NCBI RefSeq assembly: GCF_001427795.1
Contig: NZ_LMHJ01000001.1
Span: forward strand, 357,773-421,772
Source of the DNA: Nocardioides sp. Root682
GTDB lineage: Bacteria; Actinomycetota; Actinomycetes; Propionibacteriales; Nocardioidaceae
DNA length: 64,000 bases
Direction: 5' to 3'
The translations under genes and the position numbers were made by a program. Under the pieces are notes generated by a model. It was not told where the DNA came from, made no database searches, and saw nothing but the letters and a program-made list of their open reading frames with translations. Positions within the stretch are counted from its first letter, which is position 1; every line of letters begins with the position of its first letter. This document shows, piece by piece, positions 36,004 to 44,784 of this stretch.

Positions 36004-38240
36004 GCGTCCTCGGACTCCGCAGCGTCCGCAACCTCGGCGGCGTCCTCGGTCGAGGCAGCCTCCTCGACGACGGGGATCAGCGACAGCTTGCCGCGGTCGT
36101 CGATCTCGGCGATCTCGACCTGGAGCTTCTGGCCGACCGAGACGATGTCCTCGACGTTCTCCACGCGCTTGCCACCGGCGATGGCGCGCAGCTTGCTGAT
36201 GTGCAGCAGCCCGTCCTTGCCCGGCATCAGCGCGATGAAGGCACCGAAGTTCGTCGTCTTCACGACCGTGCCGAGGTAACGCTCACCGATCTCGGGCATG
36301 GTCGGGTTGGCGATCGCGTTGACCGCCTGGCGGGCGGCCTCGGCCGCTTCACCGTTGGTCGCACCGATGTAGACCGTGCCGTCGTCCTCGATGGACAGCG
36401 TCGCACCGGTGTCGTCCTGGATCTGGTTGATCACCTTGCCCTTCGGGCCGATGACCTCGCCGATCTTGTCGACAGGGACCTTCACCGTGATGATCCGCGG
36501 AGCGTGGATCGACATCTCCTCGGGACCGTCGATGGCCTCGGCCATGACCTCGAGGATCGCCAGACGGGCGTCCTTGGCCTGGTTGAGGGCCTTTGCGAGG
36601 ACCTCGGCCGGGATGCCGTCGAGCTTGGTGTCGAGCTGGAGCGCGGTCACGAACTCCTTGGTGCCGGCGACCTTGAAGTCCATGTCGCCGAACGCGTCCT
36701 CGGCGCCGAGGATGTCGGTCAGCGCGACGTACTCGAGCTTGCCGTCGATCTCACCGGAGATGAGGCCCATCGCGATACCGGCGACGGAGGCCTTCAGCGG
36801 GACACCGGCCTGCAGCAGCGACAGGGTCGAGGCACAGACCGAACCCATCGAGGTGGAGCCGTTGGAGCCCATGCACTCGGAGATCTGGCGAATCGAGTAG
36901 GGGAACTCCTCGCGGCTCGGCAGCACGGGCACCAGGGCACGGCGCGCCAGGGCGCCGTGGCCGATCTCGCGACGCTTCGGCGAACCGACGCGACCGGTCT
37001 CACCGGTGGAGAACGGCGCGAAGACGTACTTGTGCATGTAGCGGCGGTGCTTCTCCGGCGACAGCGTGTCGAGCTGCTGCTCCATCTTGAGCATGTCGAG
37101 GGTGGTGACGCCCAGGATCTGGGTCTCGCCACGCTCGAACAGAGCCGAACCGTGGACGCGCGGGATCACGTCGACCTCGGAGTGCAGCGGACGGATGTCG
37201 GCGAGGCCGCGGCCGTCGATGCGGATCTTGTCGCGGAGCACGCGCTCGCGGACGACGTTCTTGTTGACCGAGCGGAACGCCGCGCCGATCTCCTTCTCGC
37301 GACCCTCGAACTGGCCGGCGAGCTTCTCGAGCAGGCCACCCTTGAGCTCGTCGGTGCGCGCTTCGCGCTCCTGCTTGTCACCGATGGTCATCGCGGAGGC
37401 CAGGTCGGCCTTCGTGGCGGCCTCGACGGCGGCGTAGACGTCGTCCTCGTAGTCGAGGAAGACCGGGAACTCCTGGATCGGCTTCGCAGCGACGTTGGCC
37501 AGCTCCTGCTGGGCCTCGCACAGCTGCTTGATGAACGGCTTGGACGCGTCCAGACCGGCAGCAACGACCTCTTCGGTCGGCGCCTGGGCACCGCCCTGGA
37601 CCTTGGCGAACGAGTCCTCGGTGGCCTCGGCCTCGACCATCATGATCGCGACGTCGCCGGTCTCGGTGACGCGGCCGGCAACGACCATGTCGAAGACGGC
37701 GTTCTCGAGCTGGCTGTGGGTCGGGAAGGCAACCCACTGGCCGTCGATCAGGGCGACGCGGGTCGCACCGACGGGGCCGGAGAACGGCAGGCCGGAGAGC
37801 TGGGTGGAGAGCGACGCGGCGTTGATCGCGAGCACGTCGTAGAGGGCGTCGGGGTTGAGCGCCATCACGGTGATGACGACCTGGACCTCGTTGCGCAGAC
37901 CCTTCTTGAAGGTCGGGCGCAGCGGGCGGTCGATGAGGCGGCAGGTGAGGATCGCGTCCTCGCCCGGGCGGCCTTCGCTACGGAAGAAGGAGCCGGGGAT
38001 CTTGCCGGCGGCGTACATCCGCTCTTCCACGTCGATGGTCAACGGGAAGAAGTCGAAGTGGTCCTTGGGGTGCTTGCCGGCGGTGGTCGCCGAGAGCAGC
38101 ATCGTGTCGTCGTCGAGGTAGGCAGTCACCGAACCGGCGGCCTGGCGGGCCAGGAGGCCCGTCTCGAACTTGATGGTGCGGGTGCCGAACTTGCCGTTGT
38201 CGAGAACGGTCTCCACGGCGGAAATGACGGGTTCAGTCAA
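36000..38240 (-). CDS. pnp: Polynucleotide phosphorylase / guanosine pentaphosphate synthetase
   Basis: 746 residues. Two RNase PH domains, an alpha-helical linker, a KH domain ([20 protein letters not shown]) and a C-terminal S1 domain ([32 protein letters not shown]) are in the usual order; a short acidic tail ends the protein. It degrades RNA 3'-5' by phosphorolysis. The start is a TTG at 38240 ([20 protein letters not shown] follows). A 6-codon open frame (ATG at 38257) ends with a TGA overlapping the TTG. Downstream is the M16 peptidase. Confidence 0.96.
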   Translation of the reverse strand: MTEPVISAVETVLDNGKFGTRTIKFETGLLARQAAGSVTAYLDDDTMLLSATTAGKHPKDHFDFFPLTIDVEERMYAAGKIPGSFFRSEGRPGEDAILTCRLIDRPLRPTFKKGLRNEVQVVITVMALNPDALYDVLAINAASLSTQLSGLPFSGPVGATRVALIDGQWVAFPTHSQLENAVFDMVVAGRVTETGDVAIMMVEAEATEDSFAKVQGGAQAPTEEVVAAGLDASKPFIKQLCEAQQELANVAAKPIQEFPVFLDYEDDVYAAVEAATKADLASAMTIGDKQEREARTDELKGGLLEKLAGQFEGREKEIGAAFRSVNKNVVRERVLRDKIRIDGRGLADIRPLHSEVDVIPRVHGSALFERGETQILGVTTLDMLKMEQQLDTLSPEKHRRYMHKYVFAPFSTGETGRVGSPKRREIGHGALARRALVPVLPSREEFPYSIRQISECMGSNGSTSMGSVCASTLSLLQAGVPLKASVAGIAMGLISGEIDGKLEYVALTDILGAEDAFGDMDFKVAGTKEFVTALQLDTKLDGIPAEVLAKALNQAKDARLAILEVMAEAIDGPEEMSIHAPRIITVKVPVDKIGEVIGPKGKVINQIQDDTGATLSIEDDGTVYIGATNGEAAEAARQAVNAIANPTMPEIGERYLGTVVKTTNFGAFIALMPGKDGLLHISKLRAIAGGKRVENVEDIVSVGQKLQVEIAEIDDRGKLSLIPVVEEAASTEDAAEVADAAESEDA

Positions 38241-38306
38241 GGGGTTCTCTTCTTCATGTGGTGCGGGACGCGTTGCCCCGCTGCAATGGACTTGATGACG
38301 TTCGCC

Positions 38307-38312
38307 ACCTTA
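38307..38312 (-). promoter_or_regulatory. Possible -10 element TAAGGT of pnp
   Basis: On the minus strand TAAGGT fits TAnnnT and lies 66 nt before the TTG start, giving an untranslated leader of about 60 nt. No strong -35. Confidence 0.35.
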
Positions 38313-38333
38313 TCGACCGGGCGGCGAATTGCA

Positions 38334-38365
38334 GAACGGGCGACCCCCTGAGGGATCACCCGTTC
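38334..38365 (-). terminator. Hairpin terminator after rpsO
   Basis: GAACGGG (38334-38340) pairs with CCCGTTC (38359-38365), with a further CCC/GGG inside. It follows the rpsO stop by 22 nt and lies upstream of the pnp promoter. Confidence 0.5.
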
Positions 38366-38387
38366 AACGGCTATTCCGGTCGCTGGA

Positions 38388-38663
38388 TCAGCGACGGAGG
38401 CCGAGGCGCTCGACGATGGAGCGGTAACGCTCGATCTCGGTCTTCTTCAGGTAGTTGAGAAGACGGCGGCGCTGGCCCACGAGGAGCAGCAGGCCACGAC
38501 GGCTGTGGTGGTCGTGCTTGTGCTTCTTGAGGTGCTCCGTCAGGTGGCTGATGCGGTGGCTCAGCAGCGCGATCTGCACCTCGGGCGAACCGGTGTCGCC
38601 CTCGGACGTGCCGTATTCGGCGACGATCTTCTTCTTGGTCTCAGCGTCGGTTCCGACTGCCAT
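38388..38663 (-). CDS. rpsO: Ribosomal protein S15
   Basis: 91 residues, close to the family's 89. Signature: [20 protein letters not shown] and [20 protein letters not shown]. It binds 16S rRNA helices 20-22. The ATG at 38663 gives the standard N-terminus ([20 protein letters not shown]) behind GGGAGA; the 40 codons before it are leader. It precedes pnp, as in most bacteria. Confidence 0.97.
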   Translation of the reverse strand: MAVGTDAETKKKIVAEYGTSEGDTGSPEVQIALLSHRISHLTEHLKKHKHDHHSRRGLLLLVGQRRRLLNYLKKTEIERYRSIVERLGLRR

Positions 38664-38694
38664 GGGTTCTCCCTGTGTTCGCTCGTTGCGCGGC

Positions 38695-38717
38695 GCTCCA
38701 GCCTGATTTCCTGGAGC
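38695..38717 (-). promoter_or_regulatory. Hairpin in the rpsO leader, possible S15 autoregulatory site
   Basis: GCTCCAG pairs perfectly with CTGGAGC around a 9-nt loop, 31 nt before the rpsO ATG, in a leader of about 115 nt. S15 regulates its own mRNA through leader structures in several bacteria. No pseudoknot could be confirmed here. Confidence 0.4.
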
Positions 38718-38785
38718 ACTCTCGATCCGCGGCCGTTCTGACGGCGGTGGTGCCGTCGAGGACTCCCCGACGACAACCGACAAAG

Positions 38786-38814
38786 GTTATCCCGGACCGG
38801 CCGCGAGTCTCCAA
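38786..38814 (-). promoter_or_regulatory. Promoter of rpsO
   Basis: On the minus strand, -35 TTGGAG (38809-38814), a 17-nt spacer and -10 GATAAC (38786-38791) give a start near 38779. Confidence 0.5.
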
Positions 38815-38825
38815 TCGGTGACGCC

Positions 38826-39869
38826 TCAGCGAGCGGGCAGCTCGGGCAGTTCGGGCAGCTCGGGCAGCTCGGCGGTCGGCGCGGTCGGGAACGGGAAGTC
38901 CGGCAACACGGGAGGGGTCGGACCGTCCCACGCATCGGCCGCCCGCTCCCCCGTGTCGGGATCGACCTTGCCCACCGGGAGCGGGAAGACGTTGAACCGG
39001 GGTGATCCGTTGCTCAGCCACGGATACATCAGGGTCTCGTAGTCGTCGAGGAAGAGGTGCTCGTTGATGACGAGCGGGCGACCGGCGCCGTCGAAGAGCT
39101 GCGCGCCCGTCACCGGCGTCCCCGTGGCGTCGTACACGAACAGGTTGGTCAGCTCGACGCCGTTGAACATCAGGCCGACACCGGGCTCCTCCGTGCTGCC
39201 GAAGTCGCTGTAGCCCCACTGTTCCGCCTTGTCGTAGGCGATCCCTGTCCCCGCACGATCCATCGCGCTGGGCAGCAGGCAGATCGCCAGCAGGTTCAGG
39301 CCGATGAGCGCCAGTCGGGCCGCGGCGTGGCCTCGCACTCGAGCCACGAGGCCGGCACCACGGCCGACCTGGACACTGCCGACCACCAGGACCAGGAGGA
39401 CAGCGAGCCAGTCGACGTCGTAGCTGGCATGCGACGCGTGACCCGCGATGTCCTGGAGCAGCATCCAGGCGACCCAGGCCCGAAGAACCCACCACACGGG
39501 ACGCAGCGACTCGACGAAGTCGCGGGGCTCGCCTGGCACCTTGTCGGCCAGCTCGACCCACCTCCGCCTGCCGGCGTCGAGCCACTCGCCGAGAACCATG
39601 GCGATCGGCCGGCGCACACGTCGCTCGGCGGCAACGGGCGCAAATCCTGCAGCCGTCCGCAGCTCTGCTGCGTACACCGCCGGGTCTCCCAGCACCTCAG
39701 CCGGACCCTCGGGACCGGAGTGCTCCGCCAACCGCTCGGACAGGTCCGCACGCAGACCACCGATCAGCTCGTCGCGCTCATCGGGGCTGAGGTCGGCGAG
39801 CCGATGCTCGACCTCGACCACGAACGCCTCGACCTCGGACTGGACAGCGACCTTCACGGTGTCGTTCAT
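38826..39869 (-). CDS. HAAS-domain membrane protein, partner of PadR regulator
   Basis: 347 residues. The N-terminal ~60 residues (FVVEVEHRLADLSPDERDEL...) match the HAAS/DUF1700 helical domain that commonly accompanies PadR regulators. Four hydrophobic helices follow (about 122-210). The C-terminal ~120 residues are predicted extracytoplasmic and end in a short ELPELPELPELP repeat. Its start overlaps the PadR stop (ATGA), so the two are cotranslated. It may be a membrane sensor or a target of the regulator; function unproven. Confidence 0.75.
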   Translation of the reverse strand: MNDTVKVAVQSEVEAFVVEVEHRLADLSPDERDELIGGLRADLSERLAEHSGPEGPAEVLGDPAVYAAELRTAAGFAPVAAERRVRRPIAMVLGEWLDAGRRRWVELADKVPGEPRDFVESLRPVWWVLRAWVAWMLLQDIAGHASHASYDVDWLAVLLVLVVGSVQVGRGAGLVARVRGHAAARLALIGLNLLAICLLPSAMDRAGTGIAYDKAEQWGYSDFGSTEEPGVGLMFNGVELTNLFVYDATGTPVTGAQLFDGAGRPLVINEHLFLDDYETLMYPWLSNGSPRFNVFPLPVGKVDPDTGERAADAWDGPTPPVLPDFPFPTAPTAELPELPELPELPAR

Positions 39870-40198
39870 GCGTTGGCCTCCTGGCCGGAGAGGAGCGTGG
39901 TCACGGTGGTCGAGAACTGGAGCCAGTCCTCGGACTCGCGCTTGAGCTGTTCGCGGCCGCCCGGGGTGATGCCGTAGTACTTGCGGTGCGGCCCCTCGTC
40001 CGAGGGCACGACGTACGACGTCAGCGCGCCGGCGGCGTACAGCCTGCGGAGCGTCCCGTAGACCGAGGCGTCGCCCACGTCACCGAGGCCCGCCGAGCGG
40101 AGCCGCCTGAGCACGTCGTAGCCGTAGCCGTCGTCGTCCTCGACGACCGCGAGCACGGCCAGGTCGAGGACTCCCTTGAGGAGCTGGGTCGAATCCAT
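39866..40198 (-). CDS. PadR-family transcriptional regulator
   Basis: 110 residues. The winged helix is recognisable: MDSTQLLKGVLDLAVLAVVE, GYGYDVLRRLRSAGLGDVGD, ASVYGTLRRLYAAGALTSYV and RKYYGITPGGREQLK. The protein is of the short (~110-residue) class. ATG at 40198 follows a TAGTGT -10 by 7 nt. It is divergent from the molybdopterin oxidoreductase gene, and an exact 10-bp palindrome between them may be its operator. Confidence 0.92.
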   Translation of the reverse strand: MDSTQLLKGVLDLAVLAVVEDDDGYGYDVLRRLRSAGLGDVGDASVYGTLRRLYAAGALTSYVVPSDEGPHRKYYGITPGGREQLKRESEDWLQFSTTVTTLLSGQEANA

Positions 40199-40205
40199 GC
40201 AGCGC

Positions 40206-40211
40206 ACACTA
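40206..40211 (-). promoter_or_regulatory. -10 element TAGTGT, leaderless promoter of padR
   Basis: On the minus strand TAGTGT ends 7 nt before the ATG at 40198. Confidence 0.5.
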
Positions 40212-40228
40212 TTACGGTTTGCGCAGTA

Positions 40229-40238
40229 CTGTCGACAG
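40229..40238. promoter_or_regulatory. Palindrome CTGTCGACAG between padR and the oxidoreductase gene
   Basis: An exact 10-bp palindrome adjoins TACTGT (40226-40231), itself a possible -10 for the oxidoreductase. It could be the operator of the adjacent PadR protein or of an unlinked regulator. Confidence 0.4.
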
Positions 40239-40282
40239 CGGACGACCTTCCGCGTGTCGGCGCGAACTGCGACGATGCGTGG

Positions 40283-42388
40283 GTGGAGCAACGAATCGGC
40301 GTGTGCAACCTGTGCGAGGCGACCTGTGGGCTCCTGCTCACCATCGAGAACGGCAAGGTGACGGGCGCGCGGGGCAACCCGGACGACCCGCTCTCGCGCG
40401 GGCACATCTGCCCGAAGGGAGTGGCCATCGGCGACATCCACGCCGACCCGGACCGGTTGCAGCGGCCGGTCCGCCGGATCGGTGAAGGTGCCGACGCCCG
40501 GTGGGAGGAGATCTCCTGGGACGAGGCGTTCGACCTCGTTGCCGACAAGCTCGCCGCCACGATCCGCGAGCACGGTGACGACGCGCTCGCGATCTACCTC
40601 GGCAACCCGAACGTGCACAGCCTGGGCTCGATGACCCACGGCGTCGCGCTCGTCCAGTCCTTCCGGACCCACAACAAGTTCAGTGCGACCTCCGTCGACC
40701 AGCTCCCCCATCAGTTCCTCGGCCACCTGCTCTACGGCCACCAGCTTCTGCTGCCCGTGCCCGACATCGACCGCACGTCGTACTTCCTGGTCTTCGGAGC
40801 CAACCCGATGGCGTCCAACGGGTCCCTGATGACGGTGCCCGACTTCCCCGGCCGGCTGCGCGAGCTCAAGGCTCGCGAGGGCCGGATGGTGGTCTTCGAC
40901 CCGCGGCGCACCGAGACCGCGAAGGTGGCCACCGAGCACCACTTCGTCCGGCCCGGCACCGACGCCTGGGTGCTGCTGGCCCTGCTGAACGTCCTGTTCA
41001 CCGAGGGCCTCACCAGCCCGCCGTCGTACGTCGACGGGCTGGACGAGGTCGCACGCCTGGTCGCGGACTTCACCCCGGCAGCGGCCGCCGAGGTCAGCGG
41101 CGTCCCCGCCGCAGACATCGAACGGGTGGCACGCGAGTTCGCGGCCGCCGACGGTGCGGCGGCGTACGGCCGGATCGGAGTCTCGACCCAGGAGTTCGGA
41201 ACCCTCTGCCAGTGGGCGGTGCAGCTGATCAACCTGGTCACCGGCAACCTCGACCGGGCCGGAGGCGTGATGCTGACCAACCCGGCGATCGACGTGGTCG
41301 GACGCGGGCTGGTCGGACGCGGCCACCACGACCGGTTCCGGTCCCGGGTGCGCCAGGCGCCCGAGTTCGGCGGCGAGCTGCCGGTCTCCGTGCTCCGCGA
41401 GGAGATCGACACACCCGGCGACGGGCAGGTGCGCGCGCTGCTGACCATTGCCGGCAACCCTGTCCTGTCCACACCCGACGGTGCGGCGCTGGACCGGTCG
41501 ATCAGCGGACTCGACTTCTTTGCAGCGGTCGACATCTACGTGAACGAGACGACCCGGCACGCCGACGTGATCCTGCCGCCGACGACCCTGCTGGAGCGCG
41601 ACCACTACGACCTGGTGTTCCACGCCCTCGCCGTCCGCAACACCGCGCGCTTCACGCCCGCCGTTTTCGACAAGACGCGCGACCAGCGCCACGACTGGGA
41701 GATCTTCCGCGAGATCTACCTGCGCGTGGCGCGCCGGCTGCCCCGCAAGGCCCCGCTCAAGCGCCGCCTGACGGGCGAGATCCGGATGCGGACGAGCCCG
41801 ACCTTCCTGATCGCGATGCTGCTGCGGAGCGGCCGGAACACCACGATCACCCAGCTGCGCAAGCATCCCGAGGGAGTGGACCTGGGCGCCCTGCGGGCCG
41901 ACCAGCTGCCCGGACGCCTGGCCACGAAGGACAAGCGGATCGACGCTGCCCCCGCCATCGTCGTCGGAGACCTCGCCCGCCTGCGCGAGCACGAGGTGCC
42001 GAGCGGTGACCAGCTGCTGCTCATCGGCAGGCGCCACCAACGCGACTGCAACTCGTGGATGCACAACTCCGAGCGACTCACCCGCGGGCGCAACCGGCAC
42101 CAGCTGCTCATGCACCCGGCCGACCTGGACGCCCGCGGCCTGGTCGACGGCGCCCTCGTGACGGTCAAGTCCCGTGTCGGGTCGGTCTCGGTGGAGGTAC
42201 ACGCCACCGAGGACGTGATGCCCGGCGTCGTGTCGCTGCCGCACGGCTTCGGGCACCAGGTCGGCGGCACCCGGATGGGGATCGCTGCCGAGGTCGTGGG
42301 GGTGTCGATCAACGACCTGACCGATCCCGACCGTCTCGACCTGTCCGGCAACGCCGCGCTCTCAGGTGTGCCGGTCACGGTCTCCTAG
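40283..42388 (+). CDS. Molybdopterin oxidoreductase (formate dehydrogenase/nitrate reductase superfamily)
   Basis: 701 residues from GTG 40283. The N-terminus carries a [4Fe-4S] site (CNLCEATC then HICPKG) of the CxxCxxxC...C type. Molybdopterin-binding segments follow (WEEISWDEAFDLVADKLAAT; NETTRHADVILPPTTLLERD), then the C-terminal molydop-binding domain (HPADLDARGLVDGALVTVKS; LPHGFGHQVGG). The usual Cys/Sec metal ligand is not evident in the loop around YLGNPNVHSLGSM, where Ser residues occur. No electron-transfer subunit, FdhD or cofactor gene is adjacent. Substrate unknown. The open frame runs upstream to 39986 but is antisense to padR. Confidence 0.88.
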   Translation: MEQRIGVCNLCEATCGLLLTIENGKVTGARGNPDDPLSRGHICPKGVAIGDIHADPDRLQRPVRRIGEGADARWEEISWDEAFDLVADKLAATIREHGDDALAIYLGNPNVHSLGSMTHGVALVQSFRTHNKFSATSVDQLPHQFLGHLLYGHQLLLPVPDIDRTSYFLVFGANPMASNGSLMTVPDFPGRLRELKAREGRMVVFDPRRTETAKVATEHHFVRPGTDAWVLLALLNVLFTEGLTSPPSYVDGLDEVARLVADFTPAAAAEVSGVPAADIERVAREFAAADGAAAYGRIGVSTQEFGTLCQWAVQLINLVTGNLDRAGGVMLTNPAIDVVGRGLVGRGHHDRFRSRVRQAPEFGGELPVSVLREEIDTPGDGQVRALLTIAGNPVLSTPDGAALDRSISGLDFFAAVDIYVNETTRHADVILPPTTLLERDHYDLVFHALAVRNTARFTPAVFDKTRDQRHDWEIFREIYLRVARRLPRKAPLKRRLTGEIRMRTSPTFLIAMLLRSGRNTTITQLRKHPEGVDLGALRADQLPGRLATKDKRIDAAPAIVVGDLARLREHEVPSGDQLLLIGRRHQRDCNSWMHNSERLTRGRNRHQLLMHPADLDARGLVDGALVTVKSRVGSVSVEVHATEDVMPGVVSLPHGFGHQVGGTRMGIAAEVVGVSINDLTDPDRLDLSGNAALSGVPVTVS

Positions 42389-42396
42389 GCACGATC

Positions 42397-42819
42397 GTGG
42401 ATCTCGACGTACCCGCGGGTCCCGGCCTGCCCGAAGGACTGGTCATTCCCGACGTGGAGCTGGTCGAGCGGTTCTCGCGCTCCCCGGGGCCGGGCGGGCA
42501 GTCGGTCAACACGAGCGACACCCGCGTCGAGCTGCTCTGGGACCCGTCGGCGTCGAGCGTGCTCGACGACCGGCAGCGGGCCCGCATCCTCGCCCGCGAA
42601 CCCGGCACGATCGCGGTCGTCGCTCACGAGCACCGCTCGCAGCACCGCAACCGGATGGCAGCCCGCGAGCGACTGGCAGCGCAGGTGCGCGAGCTGCTCG
42701 CCCCGCCTCCCCCGCCACGCCGGCCCACGAAGCCGACCCGCGGCTCGAAGGAACGCCGGCTCGAGGCCAAGCGCCAGCGCGGTACGACCAAGCGCTTGCG
42801 CGGCTCCGTCGACGACTGA
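42397..42819 (+). CDS. arfB: ArfB-type peptidyl-tRNA hydrolase / ribosome rescue factor
   Basis: 140 residues. SRSPGPGGQSVNTSDTRVEL contains the GGQ loop that hydrolyses peptidyl-tRNA on stalled ribosomes, and the C-terminal tail (PRRPTKPTRGSKERRLEAK...RGTTKRLRGS) is rich in basic residues and should enter the empty mRNA channel. Both features define ArfB. GTG start 8 nt after the oxidoreductase stop; possibly the same transcript. Confidence 0.92.
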   Translation: MDLDVPAGPGLPEGLVIPDVELVERFSRSPGPGGQSVNTSDTRVELLWDPSASSVLDDRQRARILAREPGTIAVVAHEHRSQHRNRMAARERLAAQVRELLAPPPPPRRPTKPTRGSKERRLEAKRQRGTTKRLRGSVDD

Positions 42820-42831
42820 CGCCGACCCGGC

Positions 42832-43764
42832 TCAGCCGCGCGCAAGGACGTCGCAGAGAAACCGGACGTAGCCGTCATGGTCCGCCCGTACGGCGACAGC
42901 GAGCTGCCCACGCGCCGCGCCGGTGTCGAGGGCGAACCGGGTCGCCCCGTAGGTGAGCGGGTCTTCCAGCTCGACCCGCACCGCCGCGGGGAGGGTGGTG
43001 AACAGGTCAGGAGCAACCAGGGCCGCCACGGCGAGCGGGTCGTGCAGGGGTGCTCCACCCAGCGCCGCCATCGCCCCGTCCCGGCGGTACCACTCGATCC
43101 GCGCATCGACGAAGTCCGCCGCCGCCTGCGCCGCACGGGTGCCGACCGCTCGGAGCCGCGCCGCGTCACGCCCCGTCAGAGGAGCCGAGAACGTGGCGTC
43201 CATGGTGACCATCAGGACGTCCCGGAAGGGCGCCGAGAGCACGTCGGCCGCGGCCTCGGGGTCGCACCACACGTTGCGCTCGGCGTACGGCGTCACTCCG
43301 GCCGCACGATGGGTCCCGCCGAGGACGACCAGCCGGTCCACCGCGTGCACGAGTGCAGGATCGGCGGCGAGGGCCGCCGCGAGGTTGGTGAGCGGGCCGG
43401 TCGCGACCAGGGAGACCCGCTCGGTCGTCGAGCGAAGCGTCGCCACCAGCCACTCGACGGCGTCGTCGCCCGGGACCGAGACCGGCTCCGGGAGGTCGAG
43501 CGTGGGGGCCAGGTCGGCGCGCCCGCTCGGCAGCGGTTCGAGCCGCGGCCGGATCGGCTCATTGCGTCCGGGGTGGACACCCACGCCGCTGCTTCCCAGC
43601 AGATCGAGCACCCGCAGCGTGTTGTCGGTCGTGTGCCGGACGTCGTGGTTGCCCCAGACCGTGGTGACACCGAGCAGGTCGAGGTCGGGGTGCAGGGCCG
43701 CCAACATCACGGCTACGGCGTCATCGGTGCCGGTGTCGCAGTCGAGGATCACCGGTTGGCGCAC
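42832..43764 (-). CDS. Inosine/uridine-preferring nucleoside hydrolase
   Basis: 310 residues. The calcium-binding N-terminal motif VILDCDTGTDDAVAVMLAAL, the VVLGGTHRAAG segment, NVWCDPEAAADVL and the C-terminal HDPLAVAALVAPDLF are all present. It cleaves the N-glycosidic bond of ribonucleosides. GTG start 2 nt after the stop of the upstream membrane protein, so it is the last gene of the ribF unit. Confidence 0.92.
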   Translation of the reverse strand: MRQPVILDCDTGTDDAVAVMLAALHPDLDLLGVTTVWGNHDVRHTTDNTLRVLDLLGSSGVGVHPGRNEPIRPRLEPLPSGRADLAPTLDLPEPVSVPGDDAVEWLVATLRSTTERVSLVATGPLTNLAAALAADPALVHAVDRLVVLGGTHRAAGVTPYAERNVWCDPEAAADVLSAPFRDVLMVTMDATFSAPLTGRDAARLRAVGTRAAQAAADFVDARIEWYRRDGAMAALGGAPLHDPLAVAALVAPDLFTTLPAAVRVELEDPLTYGATRFALDTGAARGQLAVAVRADHDGYVRFLCDVLARG

Positions 43765-43766
43765 GG

Positions 43767-44783
43767 TCAGGCTTCGCCTGCCGTGTCGTCGCGCATTGAG
43801 CGGTAGGCCACCCGCGCGCTGACCGCCCGCTCCAGCTCCTGGATCACGGCGGAGAAGAACTGGCGGCGATAGAGCTCGTCCGTGACGGCATAGACGGTGA
43901 AGTAGAGGCCGCTGAAGGCGGCCAGGAACGTCGAGACACGCAGCAGCTCCAGGCTCAGCCGGGTGCCCAGCACGTCACCCACGGCACCATGGATGGGGTG
44001 GACCGGGCCCTGGAGCCACGTGGCCAGCACGGCAGGTTCCATCGCGACGACACCGAACAGGATGAAGAACGCGAACACGGCCAGCGCCAAGAGCAGGACC
44101 TGGACCGCCTGGGCGACCAGCAGGACGAGCACCAGGTTCGCCTTCTGCAGGCCGCTCACCTCGGCGTGGACGGCACCGACCCGGTCGACGCGTCCGGCAA
44201 TGCTGCGCGCCTCGGCCTCGAGCGGCGTACCGACGCAGGCGTCGATCAGCTGCTGCCCCTCGACCTCGTCGTCCACACTGTCCAGCTCCTCGGGCAACCG
44301 CACCATCAAGAAGCCCACCGCCAGTGCAGCGAACAGCAGCACCGCCACCCACAGCACGCCGCCGTCGAGGCTCGCGCCCACCTGCCAGACCTCGGTGTTG
44401 ATGAAGAGGAACGTCATGAAGAGCAGGAGCAGCGGCAGCGCGCGGGTGACCAACGGGAACATCAGGCCGAGCGAGCGGAAGGTGCGCCGGACCGCCCAGG
44501 TCACGATCAGCCACGCGCGGAGTGTGGCAACCGCGTAGCACGCCAGCAACGCCCCGGCCACTGTCAGTCCACCGCCCACGCCGGCAGCGGGGCTGAGCCA
44601 GGCACCGATGACCACGCCCGCGAGCGTGCCGAGCACCAGCGCCACCCCGGTCACGGCGAGCAGCCGGCCGCGACGAAGCCCGCGGGCGACGGCGGCACGG
44701 TGGTCGTCGACGAAGTAGGGCAGGCCGTGGTCGACGAACCACCGCTCCGCTGCGTCGAGGTCCTGGGCCGGCCCGTGGGGCAC
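43767..44783 (-). CDS. Uncharacterised multi-pass membrane protein
   Basis: 338 residues, GTG start. The N-terminus (LDAAERWFVDHGLPYFVDDH) is soluble; hydrophobic helices follow at about 42-62, 65-90, 118-140, 145-160, 220-250 and 275-300. The pattern resembles unnamed actinobacterial membrane proteins with no assigned activity; I cannot give a function. The gene starts 1 nt after the ribF stop and ends 2 nt before the nucleoside hydrolase gene, indicating an operon. Confidence 0.75.
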   Translation of the reverse strand: MPHGPAQDLDAAERWFVDHGLPYFVDDHRAAVARGLRRGRLLAVTGVALVLGTLAGVVIGAWLSPAAGVGGGLTVAGALLACYAVATLRAWLIVTWAVRRTFRSLGLMFPLVTRALPLLLLFMTFLFINTEVWQVGASLDGGVLWVAVLLFAALAVGFLMVRLPEELDSVDDEVEGQQLIDACVGTPLEAEARSIAGRVDRVGAVHAEVSGLQKANLVLVLLVAQAVQVLLLALAVFAFFILFGVVAMEPAVLATWLQGPVHPIHGAVGDVLGTRLSLELLRVSTFLAAFSGLYFTVYAVTDELYRRQFFSAVIQELERAVSARVAYRSMRDDTAGEA

Positions 44784-44784
44784 G

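Noticed and set aside
36201..38351. A 716-residue open frame opposite pnp
   Set aside because: It has the composition of a mirror frame of a GC-rich gene, no recognisable domain, and pnp on the other strand is certain.
39866..42256. A 796-residue minus-strand open frame over the oxidoreductase gene
   Set aside because: Only the last 110 residues form a real protein (PadR); the rest mirrors the molybdopterin enzyme on the other strand.
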